This document shows, piece by piece, positions 20,651-32,458 of a stretch of 64,000 nt of DNA. Position numbers and translations under genes: made by a program. The DNA comes from Calliopum simillimum (lineage: Eukaryota > Arthropoda > Insecta > Diptera > Lauxaniidae), in the NCBI GenBank assembly GCA_951812925.1, contig OX638368.1:120551309-120615308 (forward strand), written 5' to 3'. Position 1 is the first letter of the stretch, and each line of letters begins with the position of its first letter. Under the pieces are notes generated by a model that did not search any database, was not told where the DNA came from, and saw nothing but the letters and a program-made list of their open reading frames with translations.

Positions 20651-23600
20651 AGACGACTGCTTCTGACAGCTTCTGCATTAAGTAAACAGCTGATAAGTTT
20701 ATTTAGTTGTTTTTTAGACAGCACCTGCTCATCTCCTCGCTCCACAAAGTAAGCTTTCTTTTTATTCCCGTCTTAAAATGAAAAAAATTTAATTTATTTA
20801 TCTTAAAACTCACTTTTGCTCACTCCATTTTCCTTTTTTGTCTTGTTGAATAATCTTCTTATGTACAGTACAGGTATCGAGAGGGCCTATCACGAACTCT
20901 AGATCCTTTTTATAGTCCTTAGCGAAATCCACCAGCATGTAAAGGCCGACACCAAATCCTGAACGGGAGACTGATGTTCTGCAACAGATTATGATGTAAA
21001 TTCTTGTTGAATATATTTCTTAACTGAAGTAACATTTATAAATTTAATAAAGTGAGACAATCAGATGTTTTGTTCTGTCAAATTGTTACAATCTGTTACA
21101 ATTCGATAGCGTTAAAAAAGTTCATTTCAGTAATAATTCAGTATTATTTTATGCATTATGCACAAGTAAATTTAGATTAAGACTTTTGCTGCGCATTATC
21201 GCTGTCGTGTATCTACCCTATAAGTGTCATTAAGTATCATGTTATATCTCCCAAACTATATAAGCTATTTTAAAGAAATACGGTAGGAAGTTGGTTAAAA
21301 ATTGGGTTTTATCAGATAATTCAGTTTATTTTTAGGAATTTTGCGGTGATCGAGGTGACGTTTTACTGAAAATAAAATAAATTTCTTTTTTACAAAATCA
21401 AAAAAAAAAAAAACCGGTAAGGTCCTTTTACGTGTGCAGCGTCACAAATTGTGATTCATTACTAGTACTATTTTGATATACCTTAACTAGAGCAGACATA
21501 TCGTACACTTAAGAAAAGTCAAAAATAAAATGCAAAAAAAAAAACCAAGCGTAAAATATAATTAATTAAATTTTACGCATTTTCTTTTTATTTATTTATT
21601 TTTGTGTATATTTTCGCCTGTTAAATTAAACAGAACTAAACACAAAAGTCGGCCGACATGGAAAGCGACAACAAAATGCATTCAATTCAGCTGCATTTTC
21701 AGTCTATTTATAGTGTGCATGCAGTAATTGCTAGTGATCAAAAGCAGCAGCAGCAGCAGTAGCTGCAAGTGCATGATGCGTGTGTGTTTATTTATCTTTA
21801 ATCTCCTTGAGTTGTGTGTGGAGCGAAATGTGTGTTTGCTGTTTGTTGGTTTGTTGTTGTTCTTTTGTTGCTATTGCACTTGAACATATCTCCCGGGATG
21901 GAGCTGTGTTTATGTTTGAAGAACCTCCAAAATAACGGTACATATATCAACACTACCAAATGAGCGGTTGGTGATGGTAAAGCTCCCATAAGCCCCTTAT
22001 TGCAATTAGCCACATGCGTTTTGTTGATGCATTGTTTATGTTTTTCCAACTACAATCGTTGCCATAGCTAAATTGGAGGCGATATTATGTGTTTACTCTA
22101 TTGTGTTCGAGAACAGAAAGAGTTGTTCTTTAACGTAACCAAATACTTGGATGCCATTAAATGCATCAATGCGGATTCTCGTATTCTGTATTGATTTTTT
22201 GCCTTTCAACACTTTGGGTACTTTTTCTTTATATATTTTTCTGTCCTCAAATCAAAAAATTGGTATGATAAATGTACTACCGAATTTAAGGAAATTAAAG
22301 GAGGATTCCAAAAAAATTATAATAAGGTATGCTAATGGAACCTTTTTCATACTAAAATGGCCGCCAAAGTTGAAAATAAGGAAAAAAACGAAAATAACAA
22401 CATTAAAGATCCAGAACTTTGCGAAATTGTTTTAAATCTTATCAACAAATTATACTCTAAGAAAGCTCATACAATTATCTAAAAGTTTTCTACAAAAAAG
22501 TTTTCTCTAAAACTCTAGGGTGTCTCGAGAAATTTTTTTTTTATAAAACAAGTTAAAAAATCAGTTTTTTTCCTATAACTCCTTAGGGGTACATTTTAAA
22601 CCCCCCCCCCCCCCCAGGTGCAATTTTTTATTAGTCTAGGCTTCCTCTATCACCTCCCAGAAGTTTTGTAACCTTATGCATTGTACTCCCTTTATATTCC
22701 TGCCCAAACTAAAAGTTTGCTACTTAAGTATTTCATACTTAATCTTGAGGTTCTAGTGAAAAAGTCTAGAAGAAAAATTCAACTTTATTCGACCAACAAC
22801 TCATGCTCACCTTAACAATCATCTAAATTGCATCAAGTGTAGAACGAAAAAAAATAAAAATAAAAAATTCGAGCAAACAACAACGACAAGGATTCGCCAT
22901 GTCAATTGTCAAGCATCAGTCAACAGAGTCAAAAAAAAAAAGCGTCGAGGGTGCAGTGCAACTATGTATGTCGACTTTCCGACTTCCCACCTATCATCCA
23001 GCCATACAAGAGATCCACAAGATGCAGAAAGGTGCTGCATTAAGACGCAGCTGCTGATTTTTTTTTTTTTAACTTGCGCTATGCGCTGATGATGATGATG
23101 GGTTTTGCGAGTCATTATGGTCATAATACATTAATGCTGCCTGCCTGCTGCTTGCTTCCAAAGTCTTGTTTTCTGCAATTTTATATTTAAACATGCTACA
23201 TACATTTACAGTACATTAAGGTGAGTCGCACAAAAAAAAAAAAAAGGTTCTAGTAATCCTTAAAATATGTTCCTTGGCTTATTGTTAGAGTTTTCACAAA
23301 ATATGATGCTAATGATGCTAGAATTTTTTAGGACCAAAATTCAAAATTTGTATGGAAAGAATATTACATAAAAATGTTTAAGTTCTGCATAAAAATTTTT
23401 TTGGAAATTTGCTCTCTCTCCCAGTATATCGTTTTTAGAAACATTGACAAATTTCAACTTTTAAATGTGTCACCCATTTAGCCTTAAAGTATGCTACGTT
23501 TTTGTGAAATTTCAAACAACGTAGAGCCTGAAAGTGTGGTATGCTTTGCCAATTAAAAGAATGCTAGTGTTTAAAAAACAACATACTTAAAATAATACAA

Positions 23601-25339
23601 AAGCGTAGCATATTTTCAGGCGAATGTTTAACAGGTGACATTTGAGTTTTACCATCCGTTCACAGATGCGTCGATTTGACCACAGGTTTTTTTTTTAATG
23701 GTGACTGACCCAGCTTACAGTACATATGCATGTAGTACACTCATACACATATGGCAGAGTTTATTTTAAAAATAAATTACAAAAACCAAAACCAAAGACA
23801 ATGGCAAATGTATTGTGTATTTTAAGCAAAAACACAAAATGTTTTGTTGTCTGGAACGTGCCAAGTTAAAAGATAAGTAAGGATGAAAGTACGAAAGCGA
23901 ATATGCACGAGTATGTATGCGTTAAAACTCTCCCGAGACTGCAGTGTGCTAAAAAATTATTTTTAAGGCGCAACATGCACACACGTTTATGTTAACCGCT
24001 ATGGGGTAAAAGTTGCAATGTGTTAAGTGGTTGGTTCCTTTTTTAAAAAGATTGAATTATTCTTTGAATTTCAAGCAAAACATTCAGAAGTTTTTAACGT
24101 GTTTTTGAGTTAAATATCATCTGTCCATGGTTGTCCAATCTTTATCTTTTGTTTCTACATCACGGGTTCAAGCGATCAAAAGAAAACTTTCCAGCAAAAA
24201 CTTGAATATATAGTCGTAAAGAAAACTTCCGATTTAGTTGATTGTCTACTGAATAGCCATGTTTTTCCAACAATACTTTGGCTACAGCATTTTTAGTTTA
24301 AAATGTATTCAGAAAACAAAACTCATTTTATATATTCGGAATCTTAACGTTATCAAACGATTTGAGGAAGATTTTGACTTACACAGTTTTTTAAGCCCAA
24401 GTTGGACAGAAAAAATGCAGAGAGACATTCGATTGACAAAAATGTGCTATTTATAATTTTTGATTTTTTTCCACTAAGTTCATTAAAAACTCTCTAGCTT
24501 CATTATATTTTAAACCAAGAATGAACAAAAAAGTGGACAAACATACGAAACTAATAATTAAGCAAACACGGAACATTCGTTGGACAATCAATCGTAATTT
24601 TAGTCTTAATTGTTCCCCTATTTTTTGGAAAAAAAAACTCATGTGTGCAGATATTTATCTTCTGAATAAAAAGTGCATAAAGAAAGTTAATAATAAAAGA
24701 AGCTATTAGCCATTTAAGGGACACTATCAGAATTTTGTTTTCAATATCTTTTGTATAAAAAAAGGGTCGGACAAACATGGAGAGTTCGACTAAAGTGGAT
24801 TAAAAATTGATTAGTTACAACGATTCTACATCATATTAAGACTCAACATTCGTAAACCTTAAAATCCTTTTTTTTTTTTTTTTGACAAGACCGTTCAAAG
24901 AGTTCAAAAAAGATTTTGCTCATTTACTCAAAAAGTGTGCTTAAAACCAAAAAATTTGCTTAACACGAAATTGTAGAAAAAGAGAAAAGAAAACCGACTT
25001 CATGCCATAAAGATCTTTAACGAAAATTCGTCCCATCTTATCAAATAGTTTTCTGAGATATTCATTAATAAAATATATTGGATTCAAGGATTGCAGTACT
25101 TACAATAAATCTATACTGATTTTTCGTTTATTATTTCATCTATATATTAATACGCAAGACAAAAATTAGTCCTACCTTTTTTACAATGTGAGCTATGACG
25201 CACGACTTTGAATTATAAACCATTAGAAAGATATTTGTTTGCAAATGTGCACAATGTTAAAATTATTTTAATATTTTACAATTAAGCCAGGAAAAATTAA
25301 ATGCAAAATTTCCAATATTAACGACAAAATGCGCAAATG
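20651..25339. other. Long non-coding stretch
   Basis: No exon or transposon with clear termini was found. Simple sequence includes AGCAGCAGCAGCAGCAG at ~21746, C15 at 22601-22615, ATGATGATGATGG at ~23088 and poly(T) near 24868. GTGGACAAACATACG (~24533) and CGGACAAACATGGA (~24768) echo the repeat at 35391-35700. The frames at 22151-22435, 24259-24456, 24451-24642, 24521-24709 and 24551-24778 are low-complexity and unsupported. Confidence 0.4.
22601..22615. repeat. C15 homopolymer
   Basis: Fifteen C in a row, very unusual in this AT-rich sequence; a likely length-polymorphic or sequencing-error-prone tract. Confidence 0.95.
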
Positions 25340-25560
25340 CACAGAGCTGAAAAAAAATACAACACAAAAAGAAAGACACTGACTTCATGTTTTTTGTTTT
25401 CTCTTCATTTCAAATTTGTCAATATACCAGGATGATAAATGAGCTTTTCTATTTTGTTGCAAATAGCACAAAAAAGAACTAAAACTGTCCAAAAACTACC
25501 AAAATTATTTAATACATTTGTGGTTAAATTTTGACCATTGGGCGATTCTAGTACATTCTA
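25340..25560 (-). repeat. Repeat R1, copy 2 (reverse)
   Basis: The reverse complement gives CTAGAATCGCCCAATGGTC, ATTAAATAATTTTGGTAG, TTTTTGGACAGTTTTAGT and AAAATAGAAAAGCTCATTTA in the same order as copy 1. It is uninterrupted at the position where copy 1 carries the 889-bp element (25449-25475 spans the empty site). Confidence 0.75.
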
Positions 25561-26903
25561 ATTTGGTCCCATTGTGCATATCAAATTAAATTGTGTATTT
25601 TTGCCACTATAGGAGTAAGTTCACATTTAGTGTATGAAACTAAATTGAGGATTTACAAGATATGCTAAAAGAAAATTAAAGTCTGCCCACACAAAAAGCA
25701 AAAAAAGTATTTTTTGTTTTTGTAACTATGCCGTTCCCTGACACGAAATTACTAAATTTTTTTCTTGTTTCGACTACAAACATTTTTGCAAATTATTTTT
25801 TTTATTCTCCAAGTCTATAACAAAAGAGAGAACATTAAGTTTTGCAATTTATATCAAATATTACTCAAAATTTTTATTATTTAATGATCATAAAGTTTTA
25901 CTGACATCGCCCATATGGAGTGCGAATTCTTTTTAAAATAGCAAAATGTATAGTTTTCAAAAAGGTTTATAGTTTTTTTTTATGTTCAAAACCTTAATTA
26001 CCTTTAATGAATTAACGAAAAAAAAAACGCCTCACATGACATATAAAACCATGATTAGAAAAGACCACCCTAATAGCGCTATAAGAAACACTTCAGGTCT
26101 CTCTTCAAACCAAACCTTTTACAAACATCATTAGTTGAAAATGAAAAAAAGACCATTTTCTTGATTTAAGAAAAATGTTGAAATCTTAGAGATACTGATA
26201 AGTCAGCTTAGATAAAACGCTTCAGAAAGAAAATATATTTAAATACCTGCTTCGTTTGTAATCTCACACAAATCTGACAAGACATGCACACCAGTAGTGG
26301 TAGAGCGCAAAGGAAAACGCCCTATAAAAATCCAGGAAAAAAAAATATAGATAATCAAAAAATTAACAAAGGATAAAGGTGAAAACATAAAAATTAAGAA
26401 AGGTTAAAAAGCAACATGATTTGTCGGATGAGTTCATTGTACCAAAAATCTAACTAAGCCAAATAAATATTTGTATTTTCTTCTTTCTTAATCCACCCTT
26501 CACTCTCTGCGAATGAAAAGAACATCATCCTTTTTTTTAACAATTTGAATATGCGGGAGCCGCAAGAATAATGAAATTCGTGTAAAATGAAATCATAAAT
26601 CTTTCAACTTAATTTATCCTGTGCATTCAGTTTACTACAAGTACCTACCTAACTACTTTGTCTACTCCTATTTTTCCGATTTTCTACATCGAGTGCACTT
26701 TATCGTTGTGAAATTGTGATTCTTTTTTTATTCCATGCAATGGAATTATTCATGGTCCTTGTGTGTTAGAATGTGTGTTTGTGTTTGCGTTCTTATTTTC
26801 CTTATCGTGCTTAAGCGTGAGTTCAAGTGTGCTTCGTAAAGTTGTTACCTTTTTACCTTTTCAATTGCGCACCCCACCTACTTTCTTCTGTTTTTTCTCC
26901 TGT
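25561..26903. other. Non-coding stretch
   Basis: AT-rich, no recognised gene or element. The frames at 26763-26978 and 26827-27015 run into the following repeat and are not genes. Confidence 0.45.
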
Positions 26904-27708
26904 TTATACCCTACACCAAGGGTATATTCACTTTGTCCTTCCGTTTGTAACGCAGAGAAGGAGGCGTGGCAGATATAGAAAAGTATATATATTCTTGATC
27001 AGCGTCACCTCCTGAGTTCATATAGCCATGTCCGTCTGTCTGTCTGGCTGGCTGGGTGGCTGGTTGGCTGGCTGTGTGTGGAAATACACTTTTTGGGAAA
27101 ACTAAGCAAGATAATTCAATGAAATTCGGTGTATAGCCTTCGTCGTAAAAGTTAGCTCAGGGGATTGAAAATGAGTGAAATCGGTCAACGGACACGCTTA
27201 CCGCCCATACAAAAAATATATTCAAAATGCAACTTTTGGAGTATTTTTTACGACAATGCAACCAAAATACACGTAAATACTACGAATTGTAAGCGTAAGC
27301 TCTGAGCCAAAAATGGACGAATTCGGACAAGAGGGCGTGACACCACCATATAAGCAAAAGCTTGAAAACGTTATACTGAAAGCGTTTTTTGAGATATTCA
27401 AACCAAATATGACTCAGACACTAAGAATAATAAATGCAGGCTCTCAACAAAAATTAAGTAAAATCGGACAAGTGGGCGTGGCAGTTCCCATATAAAAAAA
27501 GTTTCAAAATGCTATACTCAAAGAGTTTTATGAGATGATCCAACTAAAATTTCACTCAAATACTAAGAACTATAAATTCAAACTCTGACAAAAAACTGAG
27601 TGAATTCGGACAAGAGGGTGTGGCACCTCCCATATAAGCAAAATTTGAAAAATACTGCTGTGTAGGGTATTGAATGTTTGGCCAGGCCAAAGGTAACACC
27701 CTTACTAG
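26904..27708 (+). mobile_element. HINE/DINE-like element, copy E (most complete, + strand)
   Basis: Order of parts: 5' subterminal TTATACCCTACACC; the block GGGTATATTCACTTTGTCC; GAAAAGTATATATATTCTTGATCAGCG; a microsatellite of GTCTGTCTGTCTGGCTGGC type (27031-27075); the block AAATCGGTCAACGGACACG; three central units marked by GGGCGTG-like cores at 27333, 27474 and 27616 (periods 141 and 142); 3' subterminal TGTAGGGTATTGA; stem-loop TTTGGCCAGGCCAAA; and CTAG at 27705-27708. This combination is as described for Helentron-associated (DINE-1/HINE) elements with central tandem repeats. Non-coding. Confidence 0.88.
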
Positions 27709-27955
27709 TTTTTTTTTCTTTTTATTCTTATTGTATTTATTTAGTTTTTCTTTACTTTTAATGCCATGTATTTAGTTCACACTAAGCTTTGTGGTTTTGT
27801 TTTAAAAATGTGCTTGGGGTTTTTCATGTGGTGAATTTTGTTTTTTTTTTTTCAGTTTCTTAACTTTAAGTGTTAGATTTCTTTCAAGGAGCAGTGTGTT
27901 ACAGGTTCCTTTCGAATAAATATTGTCTTTGGCTTAACATTATTTTATTTTTATT

Positions 27956-28396
27956 CACTACACCGAGGGTATACTGACTTTGTGCTTCCGTTTTTTATTG
28001 GTGGAGAAATAGGCGTGGCAGGAAAATGAAAAAATATACCAACTAAAGTTATCCTCTGTGTCGATATAGGAAATTCGTCTGTCCTTCTGTATGTCCAACC
28101 GAGTTTGGTTAACGGACATCGATTACGATAATGCAGATAAAATACACACAAATGCAAGATAAACTCAAGTTCAACCTAAAACCAATTTATTTTTGGGAAT
28201 ATCATTAATATGAGAATATACGGATTGGGAAAAATATACACTTATTTTCGGAAAAAAAGATTGGGAAAATTGTCCACCAATCAGTGCAAGCTGTCAGCAA
28301 ATAAGTACTATGTGAATTCGAAAAGGGCGTGGGGCCTTCCATGCAATGCTATGCTAAGAGCATTATTTGAAATATCGCAACCAAATTTTATACAAA
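27956..28396 (+). mobile_element. HINE/DINE-like element, copy F, left part
   Basis: CACTACACCGAGGGTATACTGACTTTG, a degraded TCCGTCTGTCC-like stretch and AAGGGCGTGGGGCCTTCCAT mark a decayed copy. Its 3' end appears about 890 bp later (29287-29339), so other DNA lies within it. Confidence 0.65.
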
Positions 28397-28578
28397 TAGG
28401 GTAGAACGGGGTTAAACAACTTTAAAAACTTTATTTATGATAATAATTTGAAAATTTCAACTGTTCCTGGTTCGTTGAACCTTTGTTACAAAATTCATAC
28501 GAAAATTTTTTTTCAAACTCACATTGTTTATCCGGTATTTGCATTTAAGCAAAAAGTGTGAAATGGTTGTTTTACCCC

Positions 28579-28894
28579 CACGGTGAGCTTGAAAAGGGGG
28601 TATGTGGAGCTAAAATGGATCCAAAATCGGCTAATGCAGAAAGTTTCTATATTGTTTCTGGATTCAAAAACTGTTAAAATTAAAATCCTAGCTGATCGTC
28701 TTCGGAAGTTATGCACATTTTTGTGTTCATGGTATGCACTTGCATGAAAACCATATAATATTGAAAAAATGAAAAAATGAAGAAGGATTTTAATTTTAAC
28801 AGTTTTATAATCTAGAAACAATACAGAAACTTTCTGCATTAGCCGATTTTGGATCCATTTTAGCTCCACATACCCCCTTTTCAAGCTCACCGTG
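28579..28894. mobile_element. Foldback element, 316 bp
   Basis: Arms of ~110 bp: left begins CACGGTGAGCTTGAAAAGGG, right ends CCTTTTCAAGCTCACCGTG. The arms share AAATGGATCCAAAATCGGC and AATGCAGAAAGTTTCT with their mirrors. The 120-aa minus-strand frame at 28528-28890 is simply one reading of this palindrome and not a gene. Confidence 0.85.
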
Positions 28895-28996
28895 CCCCAC
28901 CAGGTGGGGTAAAATAACCAAAATTTCTTAATATAATAAAAGTAACCTACATTGTTATTTTAAGGGTTTTTATTTTATCAGAATTTTACAAGACGT

Positions 28997-29165
28997 TACA
29001 AAAGAACAAAATTAACTTGAAAAAGTTTCTCTTGAGCTTCAATAATGGCTGGCGTCACTTTCCTCAACATATACTACTTTTCTTGGACGACCTCTTTTGG
29101 AGCGACGAGTATTGATTTTCGCTGCCGTGTCTTGGTTTTTGCGCGGAAAATTTCTTTAGAATCTT
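28997..29165 (-). pseudogene. Possible transposase C-terminal tail (basic KRGRPRK motif)
   Basis: The minus strand reads PRKNQDTAAKINTRRSKRGR, then PRKVVYVEESDASHY and a stop. A basic GRP (AT-hook-like) motif followed by an acidic end before the stop is seen in some pogo-like transposases, but also in unrelated DNA-binding proteins. No catalytic part is present. Offered as a weak call. Confidence 0.25.
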
Positions 29166-29286
29166 TTTTTCCAATTAAAATTTAAGAATTTCTATACATT
29201 TTGCAAGTTAATTTCCAAACGAAATGTTTGCTTCAATAAGCGTATAATAGGTTATTTTCCAAATGTTTTTGTTTGTTGGGATTATA

Positions 29287-29339
29287 TAGGGTGTAGGCTA
29301 TTTAGCTTTTAGCCAGGCCAAAGAAAACACTCTTACTAG
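29287..29339 (+). mobile_element. HINE/DINE-like element, copy F, 3' terminus
   Basis: GGGTGTAGGCTATTTAG, then TTTAGCCAGGCCAAAG (stem-loop with one mismatch) and TCTTACTAG followed by poly(T), the same order as the ends of the other copies. Confidence 0.75.
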
Positions 29340-30792
29340 TTTTTTTTTTTTTTTTTTTTGGAAAAATTGGCATGTCATTGACTTCACATACAATTTTATT
29401 GTTTCCTAATAATCACTTAAAGCTTAACACTTAATTCTAAACGCAATTTTTATTTAACAAAGTTGTTTTCAAAACAAATATTCACTTCCTGCAATACCTT
29501 TGAAAACATCAATACCAATTGATTATAAATTGCCCAAACATGCAATAAAATTGTCTTAAACGAAATATCTCAATAAGTACTTTACTGCAATAAACTAAAT
29601 AACTCAGTTCTAGAGAAAAAAACATTAAAAAAGCTCTTAAAATTCTTAAACTTGATATACTCCACATAAAAACAAAAAAAAAAATATCCTAAGCAGATAC
29701 TTTAGAAAAATTTGTACAAAAGTGAAAGTAATAAAATTTTATGCACTCACTGGCGCACTTTAAAAACTTAAAATCAATAAAAACTTTTTTTTCCCTTATT
29801 AAGCTGAAAAACCATAGAATTCAGCTTAAAATTATCTACAATATTAGGAAAATGCTTTAACACAGTTTACAACAAAATCTCTGCTGCCACAAAATGCTAA
29901 AATTCCAAAATCTAAAAATATTTTCGGAGAAGCATTTTAAAAGTGCGAAGTATTTGAAATTCATTCAAGAGCACAAAGCGACCCACAAATATCCATTAAA
30001 AAAAAAAATACAATGGATAAAGCAAACAAAAACAAAATGTTTTCCATTTCAGCCAATTTTTTATTTAATTACCACTCTGTTAGCTTAAAAAAGAAAAAGT
30101 GGGAACACACTCTTGTATGTGGCTGCATTTTGTTGTCGAGGTGATCCAAAGAAAAAGCAAACTTTCTGCTTTGTGTGTTTTTCTTTTCTTTTTTTTTTTC
30201 TTCGTTCATTTTCACGATTTTCCATAAACAATAAATTGAACTGTTGCGTATTGACAGCAGAAAATTCTTTAATTCAGTCATATCTTCCTTAGCAAATAGA
30301 GTTCGTTGGTGCTTTTCGTGATTAGAATTGAAGATGGCGCATCGATTGGAATTGATGTTTATTTGTTGCTATTGATGAGAATTATTTCTTTGTGCTCTTA
30401 TGGAAAATTTCATTGTATAAGACTTTGAGAAAGCGTGTTAAATGCGCTTTGCTATGCTGCTGGAAAATTGAATCATAAAATATATTTATCAATTTATTTT
30501 TCTTTAGTTTTTTTTTTTAATTGAGTTGTTATTGAAGTAAAATTTCATACCTATTTACACTCGAATATATCCAAAACGCTTCAAAAAACCTTGTACTTTT
30601 CGTTCAGCTTCAGTCAAATCTTCTGAATTTTCAATATGCTGTTACAATTTTAATCACAATTCTGTTACGATTTTTCGAATAAGAGACCATGTTTGTTCTT
30701 CATTCTATTTGTTTGTCCTTTATTCTATTCGTTTGTCCAAATTTATAGAAATCATCAAAATCGGGATAAAAGGTAGATTCTTTATAAATATG
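29340..30792. other. Non-coding stretch
   Basis: AT-rich. From ~30690 to 30740 TTTGTTTGTCCTTTATTCTA-like text matches, in reverse, the GGACAAACA repeat at 35391-35700. Frames at 29894-30088 and 30069-30281 have no support. Confidence 0.45.
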
Positions 30793-30794
30793 TA

Positions 30795-31979
30795 CGGGGT
30801 GGCTGATTCGAACTGTTACCAACTTCAGATAGACTTATCTGACAGATGGAACATGACAGCTGTCTAAAAATTGGCATGATGTTAGTTCATTCTATTGTCA
30901 ACAAGTAACCAAAAGCATTTGCGCGTCAATTTATTGAAAATAAAAAATTTTCGAAATGGAATTCAAACGTAATAGTGTGATTGCTCTTTATTTGGCTGGA
31001 AAATCGCAACCAGCAATTGTTCGTGAGCTGAAACATTTAAAAGTGAATAAAATGTTTGTGTATCGGACCATAACACGTTACAATGGTACCAGCGGCGTTG
31101 CCAAACGACATGGTGGTGGTCGGAAAATAACTGCAACATCACCAGAAATGGTTCGAAAGGTGAAGGCCAGAATTGAGCGAAATCCGAGACGCAGTGGCAG
31201 ACAAATGGCTGCCGAGCTGAAAATATCGCGTGAACGAATGCAACACATATTGTCAAACAAGCTCGGACTAAAGGCCCTCAAGTTCCAAAAGGCGCATGAT
31301 CTCACTCCTGCTCAAAAAAAAGTTAGGCTCGATAGAGCCAAGGAGTTGTTGCGCTTGCACGCCGCCGGAAATCTGTCACAAATTGTCTTCTCTGATGAGA
31401 AAAATTACTGTATCCAGCAATATGTAAACAAACAAAATGATCGGGTTTACTTGACAGAGAGGTCCTACGAAAATTTGAATGTTCGTTTGGCCACCAGGAC
31501 GCAGGCACCACCGCATGTGATGTTTTGGGCTGCAGTGACTGCTGATGGGCGCTCACCACTCGTTTTTTTGGCCGCTGGCGTCAAAGTAAACGCCCAGGTG
31601 TATCGTGAATCAGTGTTGGAGGGTGCTTTACTACCGTGGGCACGCAAACATTTCGGTCGCAAGCCATGGACATTCCAACAAGACTCGGCACCGTCACACA
31701 AAGCTCGTGTGAATCAAGAATGGTTAGAAAAAAACGTTCCTGGCTTCATTTCTGCTCAACAATGGCTCTCAAATTCGCCTGATGCGTGCAGCATGCGACT
31801 CGTTCTTCGACCGTCTACGGGCCATAGTTAAGGCCAAAGGTAGCCATATCGAAAATCTCAAGTAGATTCTTAAAATTTGAACATTTCCCAACAATTATAG
31901 CGTTTGATCAATAAAATCTGTGCATGGAAACTAAAAATATAGTCTTTTGAATTGGTAACACTTCGAATCAGCCACCCTG
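30795..31979 (+). mobile_element. Tc1-mariner element, maT-like (DD37D), 1185 bp
   Basis: 28-bp terminal inverted repeats with two mismatches: CGGGGTGGCTGATTCGAACT... on the left and ...TTCGAATCAGCCACCCTG on the right. TA flanks on both sides (30793-30794 and 31980-31981). It contains one nearly intact transposase. Internal DNA coding for the third catalytic residue is missing, so the copy could not move by itself. Confidence 0.93.
30956..31865 (+). pseudogene. Tc1-mariner transposase (maT-like), third catalytic Asp deleted
   Basis: The frame starts at ATG 30956, about 160 bp inside the left terminal repeat, and stays open for 275 codons. The N-terminus is a helix-turn-helix pair (about residues 5-110), including a GRK linker at 55-57 (RHGGGRK). 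Catalytic part: first Asp at residue 147 in IVFSDEKNYCI, second at 243 in TFQQDSAPSHKAR. In family members SNSPD continues with LNPLDY-type text carrying the third Asp, 37 residues after the second. Here SNSPD (276) is followed by CSMRL and the frame ends at 31831. Another frame from 31782 reads MRAACDSFFDRLRAIVKAKG and on to a stop at 31865, the normal C-terminus. So a deletion of perhaps 100 bp removed the third Asp and shifted the frame. Otherwise it has almost no decay, which suggests a recent copy. Confidence 0.9.
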
Positions 31980-31981
31980 TA

Positions 31982-32339
31982 TTATACTGTAACTTCTAGG
32001 GGCAGAATTGAGCCAACACATGTTTTCTCAGCACTCTATTTGTTCGTCCATGTTTCTGTGACAATCAGAAAAGAAGTTTAAGTTGACTTAGAGAAATACA
32101 GTTACGCTCAATTTTCCATTAGTTCTGGGTAAATATAGTTTTTCGGCGTTTTTTTAATGCTTATTTAGCTATTTATACATAGTTCAAAAAGTATTAAAAA
32201 AAAAATGCTCATGTTTGTCCATTTTTGTTCATCTTAAAATACATAAACTTGAACCCCAAAAAATGGAAAAAATAACAAAATAATACTTCGAATGTACCTA
32301 GTATGATTTGTAATTTCCTCTATAGTTACTTTAAAGTTT
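31982..32339. other. Short non-coding flank
   Basis: AT-rich; TTTGTTCGTCCATGTTTC and ATGTTTGTCCATTTTTG resemble the GGACAAACA repeat in reverse. No gene. Confidence 0.4.
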
Positions 32340-32458
32340 CCTCAAATCAGTGCCGGATTAAGACAAATGGGGGCCCTAGGCCATTCAAATTTTGGGGCCC
32401 TCTTTTTTTAATAATTGTAAAATTAATCTTTGTTTATGCATTTAAAGAATTTAAGGAT

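Larger units (their letters stand above)
28397..29286. other. Unassigned DNA inside HINE copy F, with a foldback within it
   Basis: Starts GGGTAGAACGGGGTTAAAC immediately after the HINE sequence and runs to the HINE 3' terminus. It includes a foldback (28579-28894) and a GGTGGGGTAAAATAACC stretch that mirrors TGGTTGTTTTACCCCCA on the other side of the foldback. I could not match its two outer ends to each other, so its borders are not proven to be those of one transposon. Confidence 0.45.

Noticed and set aside
28528..28890. 120-aa minus-strand frame as a gene
   Set aside because: It is one reading of a 316-bp foldback palindrome; the two arms encode mirrored text.
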